Shown: positions 1 to 9,845, numbered from the stretch's first letter. The stretch is 64,000 nucleotides of DNA from Jiella sonneratiae (GCF_017353515.1 NZ_JAFMPY010000006.1:178398-242397); one strand, 5' to 3'. Made by a program: numbers and translations. Notes: generated by a model from the letters alone, not told the origin.

Positions 1-1218
1 CTGCCGGACGAGGGAAGCTTCCGCCGCAACGAGCGCAAGCCCTCGGCGAGCGTCGTCATCCGCACCGACCAGCCGGAGGACTTCTCCTCCGCCCAGGCGA
101 TCCGCCACCTCGTCGCTTCCGCCATTCCCGGCATGACGCCCGACGAGGTGACGATCCTCTCCTCCGACGGCACGCTGCTCGCCTCCGGCGACGATTCGGC
201 CTCCAGCGCGCCGACGAAGCTGTTCGGCATCGAGCGCATCGTCGGCAAGAGCGTCGAGGATTCGATCCGCCGCACCCTCTCGCCCTATCTCGGCATCGGC
301 AATTTCCAGACCTCGGTGACGGCGCGGCTCAACACCGACCGCCGGCAGATCAGCGAACGGACCTTCGATCCGGACGGCCGGGTCGAGCGCTCGGTCCGCT
401 CCATCCGCGAGAACGGCGAGAGCGAGAACTCGACCAAGGAGAACGCCGTCGGCGTCCAGCAGGACATCCAGCCGGCCAACGGCCAGGCGCAGTCGAGCAG
501 CGGCCAGACCTCCAAGGACAACAACGAGCGCCGCGAGGAGCTCACCAACTACGAGATCAACGAAAAGACCGTCCAGACGACGAGCGAGGGCTACAGCGTC
601 GAGAAGCTGTCAGTCGCGGTGGTCATCAACCGGGCGCGGCTGAAGCAGTCGCTCGGCGAGAAGGCGACCGACGCCGACATCGACCAGCGCATCGGCGAAC
701 TCAAGGCGCTCATCGCCTCGGCCGCCGGCATCTCCGAGCAGCGCGGCGACCAGCTGAAGCTGACGGCCGTCGACTTCCTCGACAGCGAGACCGCCCTCGA
801 GCCGGTTCCGGGCCCCGGGCTCGGCGAGATGTTCATGCGCCAGTCCGGCACGCTCATCAACGCGCTCACCATCCTCGCGGTCGCCGTCCTCGTCATCTGG
901 TTCGGCCTCAAGCCGGCGATCCGGGCGATCGTCCAGACGCCGGGCCAGGAGAACGGGCTGGAGCTCGCCGGCGAGGGGCTGCCGGGCCTCGGCCTGCCGG
1001 AGAACGCCGGCGCCCTGGAGTTGCCCGGCGGTTTCGAGTTCGCGCAAGGTACGCCCGATATATCCGAGTTCGGCGGCGGCGCGCCGGCCTATCTCGGCCA
1101 GTTCGACGAACCCGACAACCTCAGCCCCCAGGAGCGCATCGAGCGGTTGCTCGACCAGGACGAGCTGAAGGCCGCCAACGTGCTGAAGCAGTGGATCAAT
1201 CACAAAGAGGCGGCGTAA
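1..1218 (+). CDS. fliF: Flagellar MS-ring protein FliF (C-terminal part, cut by window edge)
   Basis: FliF builds the MS ring in the inner membrane, on which rod, export gate and C ring assemble. The frame is open from base 1, so the 405 residues seen are the C-terminal part of a protein whose start lies outside the window. The early segment reads as the periplasmic ring-building domain (LPDEGSFRRNERKPSASVVI). A polar Gln/Ser/Asn-rich stretch follows, then one membrane segment (LINALTILAVAVLVIWFGL) and a cytoplasmic tail ending KAANVLKQWINHKEAA. FliG binds such a tail. The next gene starts 3 bases after the stop, which suggests an operon. Identity is secure. Confidence 0.95.
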   Translation: MPDEGSFRRNERKPSASVVIRTDQPEDFSSAQAIRHLVASAIPGMTPDEVTILSSDGTLLASGDDSASSAPTKLFGIERIVGKSVEDSIRRTLSPYLGIGNFQTSVTARLNTDRRQISERTFDPDGRVERSVRSIRENGESENSTKENAVGVQQDIQPANGQAQSSSGQTSKDNNERREELTNYEINEKTVQTTSEGYSVEKLSVAVVINRARLKQSLGEKATDADIDQRIGELKALIASAAGISEQRGDQLKLTAVDFLDSETALEPVPGPGLGEMFMRQSGTLINALTILAVAVLVIWFGLKPAIRAIVQTPGQENGLELAGEGLPGLGLPENAGALELPGGFEFAQGTPDISEFGGGAPAYLGQFDEPDNLSPQERIERLLDQDELKAANVLKQWINHKEAA

Positions 1219-1221
1219 GGG

Positions 1222-2070
1222 ATGATCTCTCTCGCAGACTATCTGACGGAATTCCCCGAGGCCGGCGACGAGCACTTCCAGAGCCTGACGCCCGCGAAGC
1301 CGAAGCCGCAGAAGAAGCCGAGCTTCGAGCATCTGACGCTGGTCTCCGACGCCCTGCCGGCCCAGAAGCGCCGCAGCAAGCCGGTGCCCGAGCATCTCGA
1401 GGCGATCCCCGAGATGGGCGAGGCCGAGAAGGCCCTCGACGACGTTTCCTTCGACGGCGCCGACTTCGGCTTCGACGCCGAGCAGGCCGCAGCACCGCAG
1501 GAGATCGCCTTCGCGCTGCCGCAGCTGACGGAAGAGGACGTCGAGGCCGCCCGTGCCGAGGGCCGCGAGGCCGGACGCGCCGAGGCGTTCGAAGAGGCCG
1601 AGGCGCGGATCGAGGCCGCGGTGGAGGCTGCCCTGCAGGCCGAACGTGCCCGCGCCGCCGCGCATGAGGCCGAGGCGGTCGAGGCCGCGCGCCTCGAAGC
1701 GCTCGGCGAGGAGGGCGGCCGCCTGGCGGAACTTCTCACCGACAAGCTCGAGCGCATCGAAACGGCGCTGTCGACGTCGCTCGCCGGCGTCCTGAAGCCG
1801 ATCGCGCTCGACGTCAGGACCCGCCAGACGATCGGAGACCTCGCCACGGCCGTCGCCACCATGTCCCTCGACGGACGCTCGCTCTCGCTCGAGGCGGTCG
1901 GCCCGGCGGCGCTGCTCGACGCCTTCGCCGAGGCCCTCGGGCCGCGGCGCGGCTTCGTCGCCTTCGAGGCAGACGAGAACCTCTCCGACATCCGCATCAG
2001 CTGCGACCAGACCACCCTCGAGACCCGTCTCGCCGACTGGAAGCGCGCCCTGGAAGAGGCCCTGACGTGA
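1222..2070 (+). CDS. FliH-like flagellar export protein (putative)
   Basis: This 282-residue soluble protein sits where a FliH-type regulator of the FliI ATPase would be expected. It has a Lys/Pro-rich N terminus (about 25-60) and an acidic middle. A helical stretch with small residues every four positions (EGREAGRAEAFEEAEARIE, about 112-130) recalls the GxxxG-type repeats of FliH. An Ala/Glu coiled coil follows, then a compact C-terminal domain ending in a pattern like FliH tails (DIRISCDQTTLETRLADWKR). It starts 3 bases after fliF and overlaps motB by a GTGA junction, so it is co-transcribed with both. No clear FliH is seen elsewhere in the window. The call rests on pattern and context, not on an alignment. 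Confidence 0.6.
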   Translation: MISLADYLTEFPEAGDEHFQSLTPAKPKPQKKPSFEHLTLVSDALPAQKRRSKPVPEHLEAIPEMGEAEKALDDVSFDGADFGFDAEQAAAPQEIAFALPQLTEEDVEAARAEGREAGRAEAFEEAEARIEAAVEAALQAERARAAAHEAEAVEAARLEALGEEGGRLAELLTDKLERIETALSTSLAGVLKPIALDVRTRQTIGDLATAVATMSLDGRSLSLEAVGPAALLDAFAEALGPRRGFVAFEADENLSDIRISCDQTTLETRLADWKRALEEALT

Positions 2071-3329
2071 GCGAGCAGTCCGGAGCGGGGCATCTCGACC
2101 AACACCAGATCATCATCGTCCGCCGCAGCGGCCATGGCGAGGGCGAACACCACGGCGGTGCCTGGAAGATCGCCTTCGCCGACTTCATGACCGCGATGAT
2201 GGCGTTCTTCCTGGTGATGTGGCTGACCAATTCCTCGGACATGGCGACGCGCAAGCAGGTCGCCCAGTACTTCAATCCGATCAAGCTCAACGATCCTTCG
2301 CCCGCCACCCGCGGCATCAAGAAGAAGGACGACGGCGCCGACCGCAGCGAGAACCAGAACGGCGAGAGCGCCGCCGAGACCAACGGCGATCCGCGCGGGC
2401 ATCCCACCGCCGGCAACGAGACCGGCGGCGAGGAGAAGGCGATCTTCCGCGACCCGTATTCGGTGCTCGCCGAGATCGTCTCGGAAAGCAGCAAGAACGG
2501 CGACGGCCAGATGTCGGGCAAGCCGGACGGTTCCGGCCTGCCGGGCCTCAACGGCGGCGAGGCCTATCGCGATCCGTTCGACCCCGATTCCTGGCAGCTG
2601 TCGCCCAACGTCATGGAGAGCGGCGGCCGGCTGGAGGACGTTCCGCCGATCGACTTCCGCACCGCCGTCCTGCCGCCCGAGGACCCGATGAGCGACCCGG
2701 AAAAGGGGCCGAAGGGCGAGGGCGTCGACGACCCCGGCAATTCCATGGCCGCGGGCGACCAGAAGGACAAGACCGGCTTCAAGGCGGCTGGCGACCAGAG
2801 CGGAGCACCCTCCGGCAAGGGCGCCGACGCCGCCGGCAAGGCCGAGGACGGCACCAAGAAGCAGGGCGGCGAGGCTGCCCGGATCAAGCGCGAGATCAAT
2901 GCCCAACTCGCCAAGCTGGGCGATCACGTCCCGGCCAATGTCGAGGTCGTCGAGGGCGAGGGCGGCGTCACCATCTCGCTCGCCGACGAGGCGAAGTCCG
3001 GCATGTTCCCGGTCGGCTCGGCCAAGCCGAGCGCCGACGCCATCAAGATGATGGAGAAGATTGCCGAGGTTCTCGCCAAGCGGCCCGGCAGGATCACCAT
3101 CCGCGGGCACACCGACGCCCGGCAGTATGCCGGCGGCGAATACGACAACTGGCGGCTTTCCACCGCCCGTGCGCACATGGCCTACTACATGCTGGCGCGC
3201 GGCGGCCTCGACGAGACCAGGGTCAAGGCCATCGAGGGCTTCGCCGACCGCGACCTCAAGGATCCCAAGCATCCGGACGCGGCGATCAACCGCCGCATCG
3301 AAATCTTCCTCACCGAACCACGGGCGTGA
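2067..3329 (+). CDS. motB: Flagellar motor stator protein MotB
   Basis: MotB anchors the stator to peptidoglycan and carries the proton-accepting Asp. This 420-residue protein has a short cytoplasmic N terminus. A single membrane segment at about 34-54 contains the motif FADFMTAMMAFFLVMWL, with Asp39 in the proton-channel position. A long linker rich in Gly, Asp and Lys follows. The OmpA-type peptidoglycan-binding domain covers about 285-420 (ITIRGHTDARQYAG, NRRIEIFL). The start is GTG, overlapping the upstream stop as GTGA. motA is not next to it but lies at 46.2 kb, as in other rhizobia, where motB is grouped with motC and fliK/motD. Confidence 0.95.
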   Translation: MSEQSGAGHLDQHQIIIVRRSGHGEGEHHGGAWKIAFADFMTAMMAFFLVMWLTNSSDMATRKQVAQYFNPIKLNDPSPATRGIKKKDDGADRSENQNGESAAETNGDPRGHPTAGNETGGEEKAIFRDPYSVLAEIVSESSKNGDGQMSGKPDGSGLPGLNGGEAYRDPFDPDSWQLSPNVMESGGRLEDVPPIDFRTAVLPPEDPMSDPEKGPKGEGVDDPGNSMAAGDQKDKTGFKAAGDQSGAPSGKGADAAGKAEDGTKKQGGEAARIKREINAQLAKLGDHVPANVEVVEGEGGVTISLADEAKSGMFPVGSAKPSADAIKMMEKIAEVLAKRPGRITIRGHTDARQYAGGEYDNWRLSTARAHMAYYMLARGGLDETRVKAIEGFADRDLKDPKHPDAAINRRIEIFLTEPRA

Positions 3330-4957
3330 TGCGTCAACCCCTCAACCATCTTGCGCGTCTCCTCGCGGTGGCCGCGGTCGTCCTCGCTGCGCCGGTGCGC
3401 GGCGAGGAGGCGCACGGCGACGCCGCCGGCAAGAGCGCGGCCGAGCGCGTCCGCGAGGCGGGCGAGGCGGCGCGGCGCGGCGACGAGGCCGGGCACGACG
3501 CTCCCGCGCAGGGCAGTGCCGGGCAGAATGCCGCCGGGCACGATGCCGGCGGGCACGAAACGGGCGGGGCCGACGCCGCGGCGCAGGCGCCGCACGAAGC
3601 TGGCGACGGGCATGCCGATGATGCCGGGCAGCCGGCGGCCGCAGCCGGCCACGGCGAGAGCGGGGCGCAGGCCGGCGCGAAGGCGGCCGATGCGGCACAT
3701 GACGGTGGCAATGCCTCGCACGCGGCGAATGCCGGCGAGGGCGCCCATGCGGAACCGGATGCGCACGCCGGCGATGACGCCCATGCGGGGGACGCTGCGG
3801 AAGAAGCCCATTCGGACGAAGGCCACGGCAAGGCGCCTGCGCCGGTCCCGACCCGCGGGCCGCAGCCCTACGAGGTGATCCGCTCGCTGCAGTTTCTGCA
3901 GGACCAGGCCGCACGCGGCAATCCGTCGGCCAATCGCGTCCAGGCGCGTCTCCTGCAGTGGTACGGACCGGCGTTCGAACGTGCGAGCCAGGACACCTGG
4001 AAGGACCCGCGCAACCAGCGGGCGGCGGCTCTCTTCGTCCTCTCCGGCGGGCCGCCCTCCGTGCTGCGGATGATCCTCGCCAAGAACGACTTTCCCGCCG
4101 ACGTGCGGCCGCTGCTCGACGGCGCGCTGGCCTATGTGGAGAACCGCCAGAAGGATGCCGAGCGGCTGCTCTCCGGTCTCGACGTCGCCAGCCTGGAGCC
4201 GGGCCTTGCCGCCCAGGTCAACCTCGCCGTCGCCCAGATGATCGAGAAGACCGCGCCTGACAAGGCGCTGGAGCGGCTGCGGCTGGTGATGCTCGACGGC
4301 ACGGGCACGCTGCTCGAGGAGGCGGCGCTGCGCCTCGCCATGGTGCTGGCCGAACAGCTCGGCGAGCACGACCGGGCCGATGGCTACGGGCGGCTCTATT
4401 TCGACCGCTACGCCCATTCGGTCTATGCCGGCAATTTCCGGGCGATGTTCACCGCGCTCTACGTCGCGCGGCCCGTGGAAGAGGCGGACAAGACGGTGGA
4501 ACGCGTCGCCGACGCGGTTGCCCGGATCCCGCTCGCCGACCGGCTCAACATCTTCCTGTCGATCGGCCGGCGGGCACTGATCGCCGGCAACATGAAGCTC
4601 GCCGGCATGGTCGGGGCGAAGGTTCTGGAGGTGCCGAACCTCACGCCCGCCGCCCGCCAGCGCGCGCTCCTTTACGTCGCCGCCTCGACCTTGACCGAGC
4701 GCGACCCCGCGGAGACGCTCGCCAGGCTGGAGGAGATCCAGCGCGACAATCTGCACCCGGCCGACCGCAAGCTCTACGAGGCGGCGCTCGGCGTGCTCGA
4801 CGAAATCCGCAAGCCGCTGATGGCCGACGCGGCGATGCCTTCCGCCAAGGGCGGGGACGCGGCGCCGGCGGCCGACGCGGCCGATTCGGCCGTCCTCGAC
4901 CGGGCGAACAAGCTTCTCGATGCCGTGCGCAGCGATCTCGAAGGGATGAAGGAATGA
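3329..4957 (+). CDS. motC: Periplasmic motor protein MotC with a His/Ala/Gly/Asp-rich insert
   Basis: MotC is a periplasmic protein specific to rhizobia-type motors that works with MotB. The ATG overlaps the motB stop (TGATG). It encodes 542 residues: a signal peptide (about 1-28, LLAVAAVVLAAPVRG), then about 140 residues rich in His, Ala, Gly and Asp (many GHDA, HAGD and AAH runs). The conserved MotC body begins near residue 172 (QPYEVIRSLQFLQDQAARG). A short acidic tail contains a helix (ILDRANKLLDAVRSDLEGM is close to the C terminus). As I recall, Sinorhizobium MotC is around 430 residues, so the insert accounts for the extra length. The family call rests on the C-terminal body plus position between motB and fliK. 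Confidence 0.85.
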   Translation: MRQPLNHLARLLAVAAVVLAAPVRGEEAHGDAAGKSAAERVREAGEAARRGDEAGHDAPAQGSAGQNAAGHDAGGHETGGADAAAQAPHEAGDGHADDAGQPAAAAGHGESGAQAGAKAADAAHDGGNASHAANAGEGAHAEPDAHAGDDAHAGDAAEEAHSDEGHGKAPAPVPTRGPQPYEVIRSLQFLQDQAARGNPSANRVQARLLQWYGPAFERASQDTWKDPRNQRAAALFVLSGGPPSVLRMILAKNDFPADVRPLLDGALAYVENRQKDAERLLSGLDVASLEPGLAAQVNLAVAQMIEKTAPDKALERLRLVMLDGTGTLLEEAALRLAMVLAEQLGEHDRADGYGRLYFDRYAHSVYAGNFRAMFTALYVARPVEEADKTVERVADAVARIPLADRLNIFLSIGRRALIAGNMKLAGMVGAKVLEVPNLTPAARQRALLYVAASTLTERDPAETLARLEEIQRDNLHPADRKLYEAALGVLDEIRKPLMADAAMPSAKGGDAAPAADAADSAVLDRANKLLDAVRSDLEGMKE

Positions 4958-7900
4958 CCGTGGCGAGGGGGATCGCGGCCGACGTGGCGGTGCCGGGTCG
5001 CAGTGCTTCCAAGGACCGTGGCGGCAAGGCGGGCGACGCCGACGGCTTCGCCGCGGCGATCCGCGACCTCAAATCGGCGCAGGACGGCGGCAATGCTGCG
5101 TCCGCCGCCTCCGGCAGGCGGCGCCCGGCGGCTGCGGGCGAGCCGGCCGCGCAGCAGGATGCTGCGGGACAGAAGGGTTCCGACACGGCCGAAACCGCCG
5201 CGCGTCTCGGCCGCGGACAGACCTCGCGCAGTGCCGGCAGACAGGTTGCCGGCGAGGCGGCCGGCGGGCCGGCGCCCACTGCCGGTCCAAAGGTCGCCGA
5301 CGGCCCCTCCGGCGTCGCCGACGCGGCAGAGGCCATCGCACCGCTCGGCGACGCCGAGGGCGATGCGCAGGAGAGTGATGCGCAGGCGGCGGTCGTGCCA
5401 GAAAAGGGCCGCTCGCTGCCGGCCGCCGAGACCAAAGCCGCTGCGGCGGAAGGACTGTCGAAGCGCCGCATGGCGGCAGCCGGCGCATCCGTCGCCGGCA
5501 GGGACGGGCAAACCCGTCCGGGCGCCGCCGCTGCGGCGACGAACCTCGAAACGGGCCGCCGGGCCGCCCCGCAGGCCAGGCTCGCGGCGGTCACCGCCGA
5601 GACCGATCCGGAACTTTTGCGCCTGCGGCTGCTGCAATCCGGCGTCGATGCCGAGAATCCGGCCGTCGAACTGCAGCTTTCTGCGGAAGAGACCGCCGAG
5701 CGGCTCGGCATCACCCTGCCCGGGGACGCCGACACGAAAGCCTCCGTACAAAGGGCGGCGAGCCCGGTTCGCAGCCACCGCGTCATCGTCACTGTGGGGA
5801 GCGGGCAGGCGGTCGCCGCTTCCTCCGGCGACGACACGGACGAGGATGCCGGCGCGCCGGCCGCCGAGCCCGTCGAGACGGTCTCGGCGGCGCCGCTTTC
5901 GCCCGACGCCAAGCTCGCGGCGATCCTCGGCGGCTTCGGCCTGGAACGGCAGATCGTCGCCGCGAGTGCCGGGACCGAAGACGCCCCGCAGAACGGGCCG
6001 GCGGCGACGACCGCCGCCACGCCGTCGAACCTCCTCGCGGGGGCCTCGCTGGTCGATCGCAACCCGCTGCAGCCAGGTGTCGCGGCGCAGGCCGGTCCGC
6101 GCGCCCAGGCGCAAGGTGCCGCCGCCGATGCCGCGCCTGCCGCCGCCGGCCGGCCGGCGGTCGATCCCGCCGCCGTCCGGGGCGCCTCCCGGAGCGGCGA
6201 GGCTGCCGCGCAGCAACTGCGGCCGGCGGCCGCGTCGAGCTTCGTCCTCCCCTCCGGTGCGGCTCCGCAACAGGCTGTCGCCGATCTGGCGGCGCGCGCG
6301 AGCCTTCCGTCGCAGCAGGCCGCGTCCGGGTCGCCGGCCGCCACCGGCGGAGCGACCACCGCCGCCGCCACGAATGCGATACCCGGCGGCGCCGCACAGA
6401 CGAGCGGGGCGGCGACGCCCGCACCGGCGAGCGGCGGCGACGTGCCGGTCGACGCATTGCGCGCCGCCTCCGAGCGCAGCATCCGCCTGCCGGGCTCCTC
6501 CCGGGCCATGCTCGGCGCCCGGGTCGACCTCGTCTCGATGCGCACCGACTTCGAGCCGGCGACACGGCGGGCCGACCGCGGCAGGGCCGGCGAGGGCGCC
6601 ACCACCGCTACGGCACCGGTTGCCGCCACCGGCGGAACGATCGCCGCCGCCGCCCGTCGCGATGCGCTGGCGGGCCTCGGCGTCGCCGGCCAGACGGCGA
6701 ACGCTCCCGCGACGGCAGAAAATGCCTTCTCCGCCTCCCAGAACACCGGCGCGACCGCTCAGGCTGGAACCGCCGCCATGCCAAGAGCTGCGACCGTTGC
6801 GGGCGGCGCGGTGGCCGAGTCGGTTCGCGGCTTCGCCGGCACCGCCTCCGCCTCCGCCGCCGCCTCCGTCGCCGGCCAGACGGCGACGAACGTGCCGACC
6901 GTAGCGGCTACGGCCGATGCCGCCCCGGCGCAGGCTTTCGAGCGCACGGCCCCGCTTTCTGCTACCGCTGCATCCGCCTCCACCGAGACGAGCAGCCCGG
7001 CTGCGACGACGCGCTCGGCCGACCCGTCCACGACATCGCCGCGCAAGCCCTCGATCGCCGGTCAGGCGGGTGCGGGCGCGCCGACCACCACCGTCCGGGC
7101 CGATGGCGCGCCGGTGCGGGCATTCGAGCGCTCGGCGCCGCTTGCGGCGACGGCTGCTGCCGGCGTTTCGTCCCGCGCTTTCGGCGAAGCGCAGCTCGGG
7201 CAGACCCAGCCTTCGACGAGCAGCATTGCGGCCGGCGCGGCTTCGGCGGGAATTGCTGCTGCAAGCACGCAGACCGCTTCCGCGGCAGAAGCCCGGCCCG
7301 CGGCCGGCACGGTTGCGGCCGTCCCACGCGGTGCAGGCACGGTGGAGCCGGTAAACAGCGGCCAAGCCGCGACCGCCGCGACCGGCTCGACCGAGACGAG
7401 CGTCACTGGGGCTGGCGCGCGGTCGACCGACCAGTCCGCCGCGGCGCCGCGCAACCCTGCGGCTTCCGGACAGCCTGCTGCCGCCCGGCGCAGCGCCCGC
7501 CCGGCCGCCGGGCAGGCGCAGGCTGCGACGCAGCAGACCGGCCAGCGATCCCCCGCAAATCCGGCATTCCAGCTTGACCGCCAGGCACAGCCGGGAACGG
7601 CCGCCGCAGCAGGCTCGAGCAGTGCCTCGCCCGAACCGGTGCGGAGCGTCTCGGGCGCGGTGCCAGAGGTTCGGCCCGGAGCGGGGATCGGGGCAGAAAG
7701 CGGTGCAGAGAGCGCGGTAGCGGGCATGACGGCGCCGGCCGACGGCCAGGCACGCGGCATGCCGAACCTTTCGCAAGGCGCAATGACGCCGGGGGCTGCA
7801 GCCGGTGCCGGACAGCCGGGATCTGCCGCCACGCAGACATTTGCTGAAGTTAGCCCCGCAGCGGTGACGTCGAGGATGACGGCGCCCGAAGCGGTGACCA

Positions 7901-9735
7901 CGACAGCCGCCGCGCCGGCGGCCGGCGATGCCGAAGGTTCCGCAGCGATCGCCACGGGATCGCGGCCGGTCGCCGCCGCAACGACCGTGGAGGCCATTGG
8001 CGAGACCGGTGCGGCCTCGGCTCAGGCCGTGGCGGGCAGCGCCTTTGCCGAACAAGGATCGGGCGTTTCTGGGGAGAAAATGCCGAGCCCCTCCGTCCAG
8101 GGCATCCGCAGCGCCGATGCCTTGACGCCGCGCCAGGCGGCCGCCGCCGCTGCCGCGCCGCGTGACGCCGCAGCTCCCCGCGCCGCGACGTCGCCGGCCC
8201 GCGCGGATGCAGCTCCGCCGATCGCTTCCGGCACCGGACGTACCGACAGTGCCGACACCTCCGAGCCGAAGCAGCAGGGCGGCCGCGAGCTACCGGCGAC
8301 CCGACAGGCCGGCGCAGCCGCCGCGCAAAGCCAGGCAGCCTCCAGCCGCGGCGTAGCTGCGGCGAGAATGCCCGAGGCCGCTCCTGCGGGCGGGCAGGCC
8401 GCAGGCCGCGGGGCGCTTGCGTCCGGCGCCGCAGCCTCGACCGAAGGCGCCGCTTCGTCCGCACCGGCCGGCAGCGATGCCGCATTGCCGGCGGCGGAGC
8501 CTCGCGTCGCCCGTGACGATGCCGGCGCGCCGGCGGCCACGGCGCAGCAGCCCACGTCCGGCAGCGATACCGGCGAGCCACTGCTGACCGGCGCGGCCGC
8601 TTCGGCGACGCCCGCCGAAACGAGCGATCAGGCCGGTACCGCTGCACCCGCAGAAGCCGGCACGCCGGGGCGCGGAGAGACGGCCGCGGCGCCTCGCAGC
8701 TCTCCCGGGGCGGAAGTCGCGGCTGACCTGACCACCCCTGCGCCTGCCGCGGATTCGGCCGCCGACGCCGGTGCCGATCGCGGCGCCGCGATGCCCGTGC
8801 GGGGCGAGACGGACCGCCGGAACGTGATGCCTGCGCCAGCCGGCAACGCCCAGAAGGCGCCCGCCGCCGCGCCTGCCGCGACGACCGGCACCGCCACGAC
8901 CGGCGCCCGGCCCCTCCAGGTAGCTGCGGCCGGGGATCGCACCCCGGCGTCTGCCTCCGCCGCTGAAGGCGGGACGGGCGCGACGGTCGGCGCTGATCCG
9001 GCCGCTTCGCATCCTGCCGCGGACGCCCCCAAACACGAGCCGGCCTCGGCGCGCGAACTCGCAGCGGAGTTCGCCCGGCCGCTTCCCGCCGTCCAGCCGC
9101 AGGTTCCGGTCGCGCGCGGCGAGGCGGTGCGGGGCGTTGTCCCGGCGAACGTCGCGCCGGCGACCAGCCAGGTCGCCAATGCGGTTGCCGCGGCCCTCGT
9201 CCAGATGCCGGCGGCAGCCGCCATGTCCGAAGGGGTCGAACGCACCCGCCTGCGGGCCGGCGGTGCGGCGCTGAAGACGATCCAGATCCAGCTCGCGCCG
9301 GAAGATCTCGGCAAGGTCAACGTCACGCTCAAGCTGATCGAGGGCAGCCTCTCGGTGCATATCGAGGCGCTCGAGCCGGAAACCGCGATGCGGCTGAAGG
9401 ATGACAGCGAGGCGCTGAAGGCGATGCTGAAATCCTCGGGCTTCGACGTCGACGACGCGCTCGTCACCGTCGGACAGCGGGACACCTCCGGCCTTCGCGC
9501 GGCGCAGCAGCCCGCCGGCCAGGGCGATCCGGCAGCTTCCGGCCAGCCGCGCGGCGATGCATCCTCCGGTGGTCAGACGGCGTCCGGCGGACAGAACGGG
9601 CAGGGCGCCCAGGGCAACCGCCGCGACGACGGTGCGCCGCGGCAGCCGCGCGGCGATCGATCAGCCGGGCCGATCGGCACCGGCGGCGAGGCCGGCAGCC
9701 GCGGCATGGGCCTCGACCCGTCGATCTACCTGTGA
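4954..9735 (+). CDS. fliK: Flagellar hook-length control protein FliK (MotD), very long form
   Basis: FliK is the secreted ruler that measures hook length and switches export specificity through FlhB. This one is 1593 residues, about three times the usual 400-500. The only conserved domain is C-terminal, at about 1437-1516 (IQIQLAPEDLGKVNVTLKLI, LKSSGFDVDDALVTVG), which matches the FliK substrate-switching domain. Nearly everything before it is Ala/Pro/Gly/Thr/Ser-rich and low in complexity. It contains imperfect internal repeats, for instance near 637-700 and 698-840 (AFERTAPLSATAA against AFERSAPLAATAA). The tail after 1516 is Gly/Gln/Arg-rich. It overlaps motC by ATGA. The reading frame stays open for 4.8 kb, so it is one intact gene. 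Confidence 0.88.
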   Translation: MTVARGIAADVAVPGRSASKDRGGKAGDADGFAAAIRDLKSAQDGGNAASAASGRRRPAAAGEPAAQQDAAGQKGSDTAETAARLGRGQTSRSAGRQVAGEAAGGPAPTAGPKVADGPSGVADAAEAIAPLGDAEGDAQESDAQAAVVPEKGRSLPAAETKAAAAEGLSKRRMAAAGASVAGRDGQTRPGAAAAATNLETGRRAAPQARLAAVTAETDPELLRLRLLQSGVDAENPAVELQLSAEETAERLGITLPGDADTKASVQRAASPVRSHRVIVTVGSGQAVAASSGDDTDEDAGAPAAEPVETVSAAPLSPDAKLAAILGGFGLERQIVAASAGTEDAPQNGPAATTAATPSNLLAGASLVDRNPLQPGVAAQAGPRAQAQGAAADAAPAAAGRPAVDPAAVRGASRSGEAAAQQLRPAAASSFVLPSGAAPQQAVADLAARASLPSQQAASGSPAATGGATTAAATNAIPGGAAQTSGAATPAPASGGDVPVDALRAASERSIRLPGSSRAMLGARVDLVSMRTDFEPATRRADRGRAGEGATTATAPVAATGGTIAAAARRDALAGLGVAGQTANAPATAENAFSASQNTGATAQAGTAAMPRAATVAGGAVAESVRGFAGTASASAAASVAGQTATNVPTVAATADAAPAQAFERTAPLSATAASASTETSSPAATTRSADPSTTSPRKPSIAGQAGAGAPTTTVRADGAPVRAFERSAPLAATAAAGVSSRAFGEAQLGQTQPSTSSIAAGAASAGIAAASTQTASAAEARPAAGTVAAVPRGAGTVEPVNSGQAATAATGSTETSVTGAGARSTDQSAAAPRNPAASGQPAAARRSARPAAGQAQAATQQTGQRSPANPAFQLDRQAQPGTAAAAGSSSASPEPVRSVSGAVPEVRPGAGIGAESGAESAVAGMTAPADGQARGMPNLSQGAMTPGAAAGAGQPGSAATQTFAEVSPAAVTSRMTAPEAVTTTAAAPAAGDAEGSAAIATGSRPVAAATTVEAIGETGAASAQAVAGSAFAEQGSGVSGEKMPSPSVQGIRSADALTPRQAAAAAAAPRDAAAPRAATSPARADAAPPIASGTGRTDSADTSEPKQQGGRELPATRQAGAAAAQSQAASSRGVAAARMPEAAPAGGQAAGRGALASGAAASTEGAASSAPAGSDAALPAAEPRVARDDAGAPAATAQQPTSGSDTGEPLLTGAAASATPAETSDQAGTAAPAEAGTPGRGETAAAPRSSPGAEVAADLTTPAPAADSAADAGADRGAAMPVRGETDRRNVMPAPAGNAQKAPAAAPAATTGTATTGARPLQVAAAGDRTPASASAAEGGTGATVGADPAASHPAADAPKHEPASARELAAEFARPLPAVQPQVPVARGEAVRGVVPANVAPATSQVANAVAAALVQMPAAAAMSEGVERTRLRAGGAALKTIQIQLAPEDLGKVNVTLKLIEGSLSVHIEALEPETAMRLKDDSEALKAMLKSSGFDVDDALVTVGQRDTSGLRAAQQPAGQGDPAASGQPRGDASSGGQTASGGQNGQGAQGNRRDDGAPRQPRGDRSAGPIGTGGEAGSRGMGLDPSIYL

Positions 9736-9827
9736 CAGGCTGCGACGACCACACCGTCCGGAACGGTTCCGGCCGCTTACGGCCAGGCGGCGGGCGATGG
9801 CCTGCCGCCGCCGTCCGCATTCATCGT

Positions 9828-9845
9828 GGCAAAAAACTTTTTGCC
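9828..9845. promoter_or_regulatory. A/T-rich palindrome upstream of ftcR/rem
   Basis: Perfect 8-base arms GGCAAAAA and TTTTTGCC around a 2-base centre, in the 241-base gap between fliK and ftcR. It could end fliK transcription or serve as an operator. A near-CtrA motif (TTAA-N7-CTAA) lies downstream at 9885-9899. Function is inferred only. Confidence 0.35.

Noticed and set aside
4641..8055. Very long open frames on the minus strand opposite fliK (up to 1093 residues)
   Set aside because: They mirror the Ala/Pro-rich GC-biased coding of fliK, are Arg/Gly-rich, and contain no domain. High-GC DNA gives such shadow frames.
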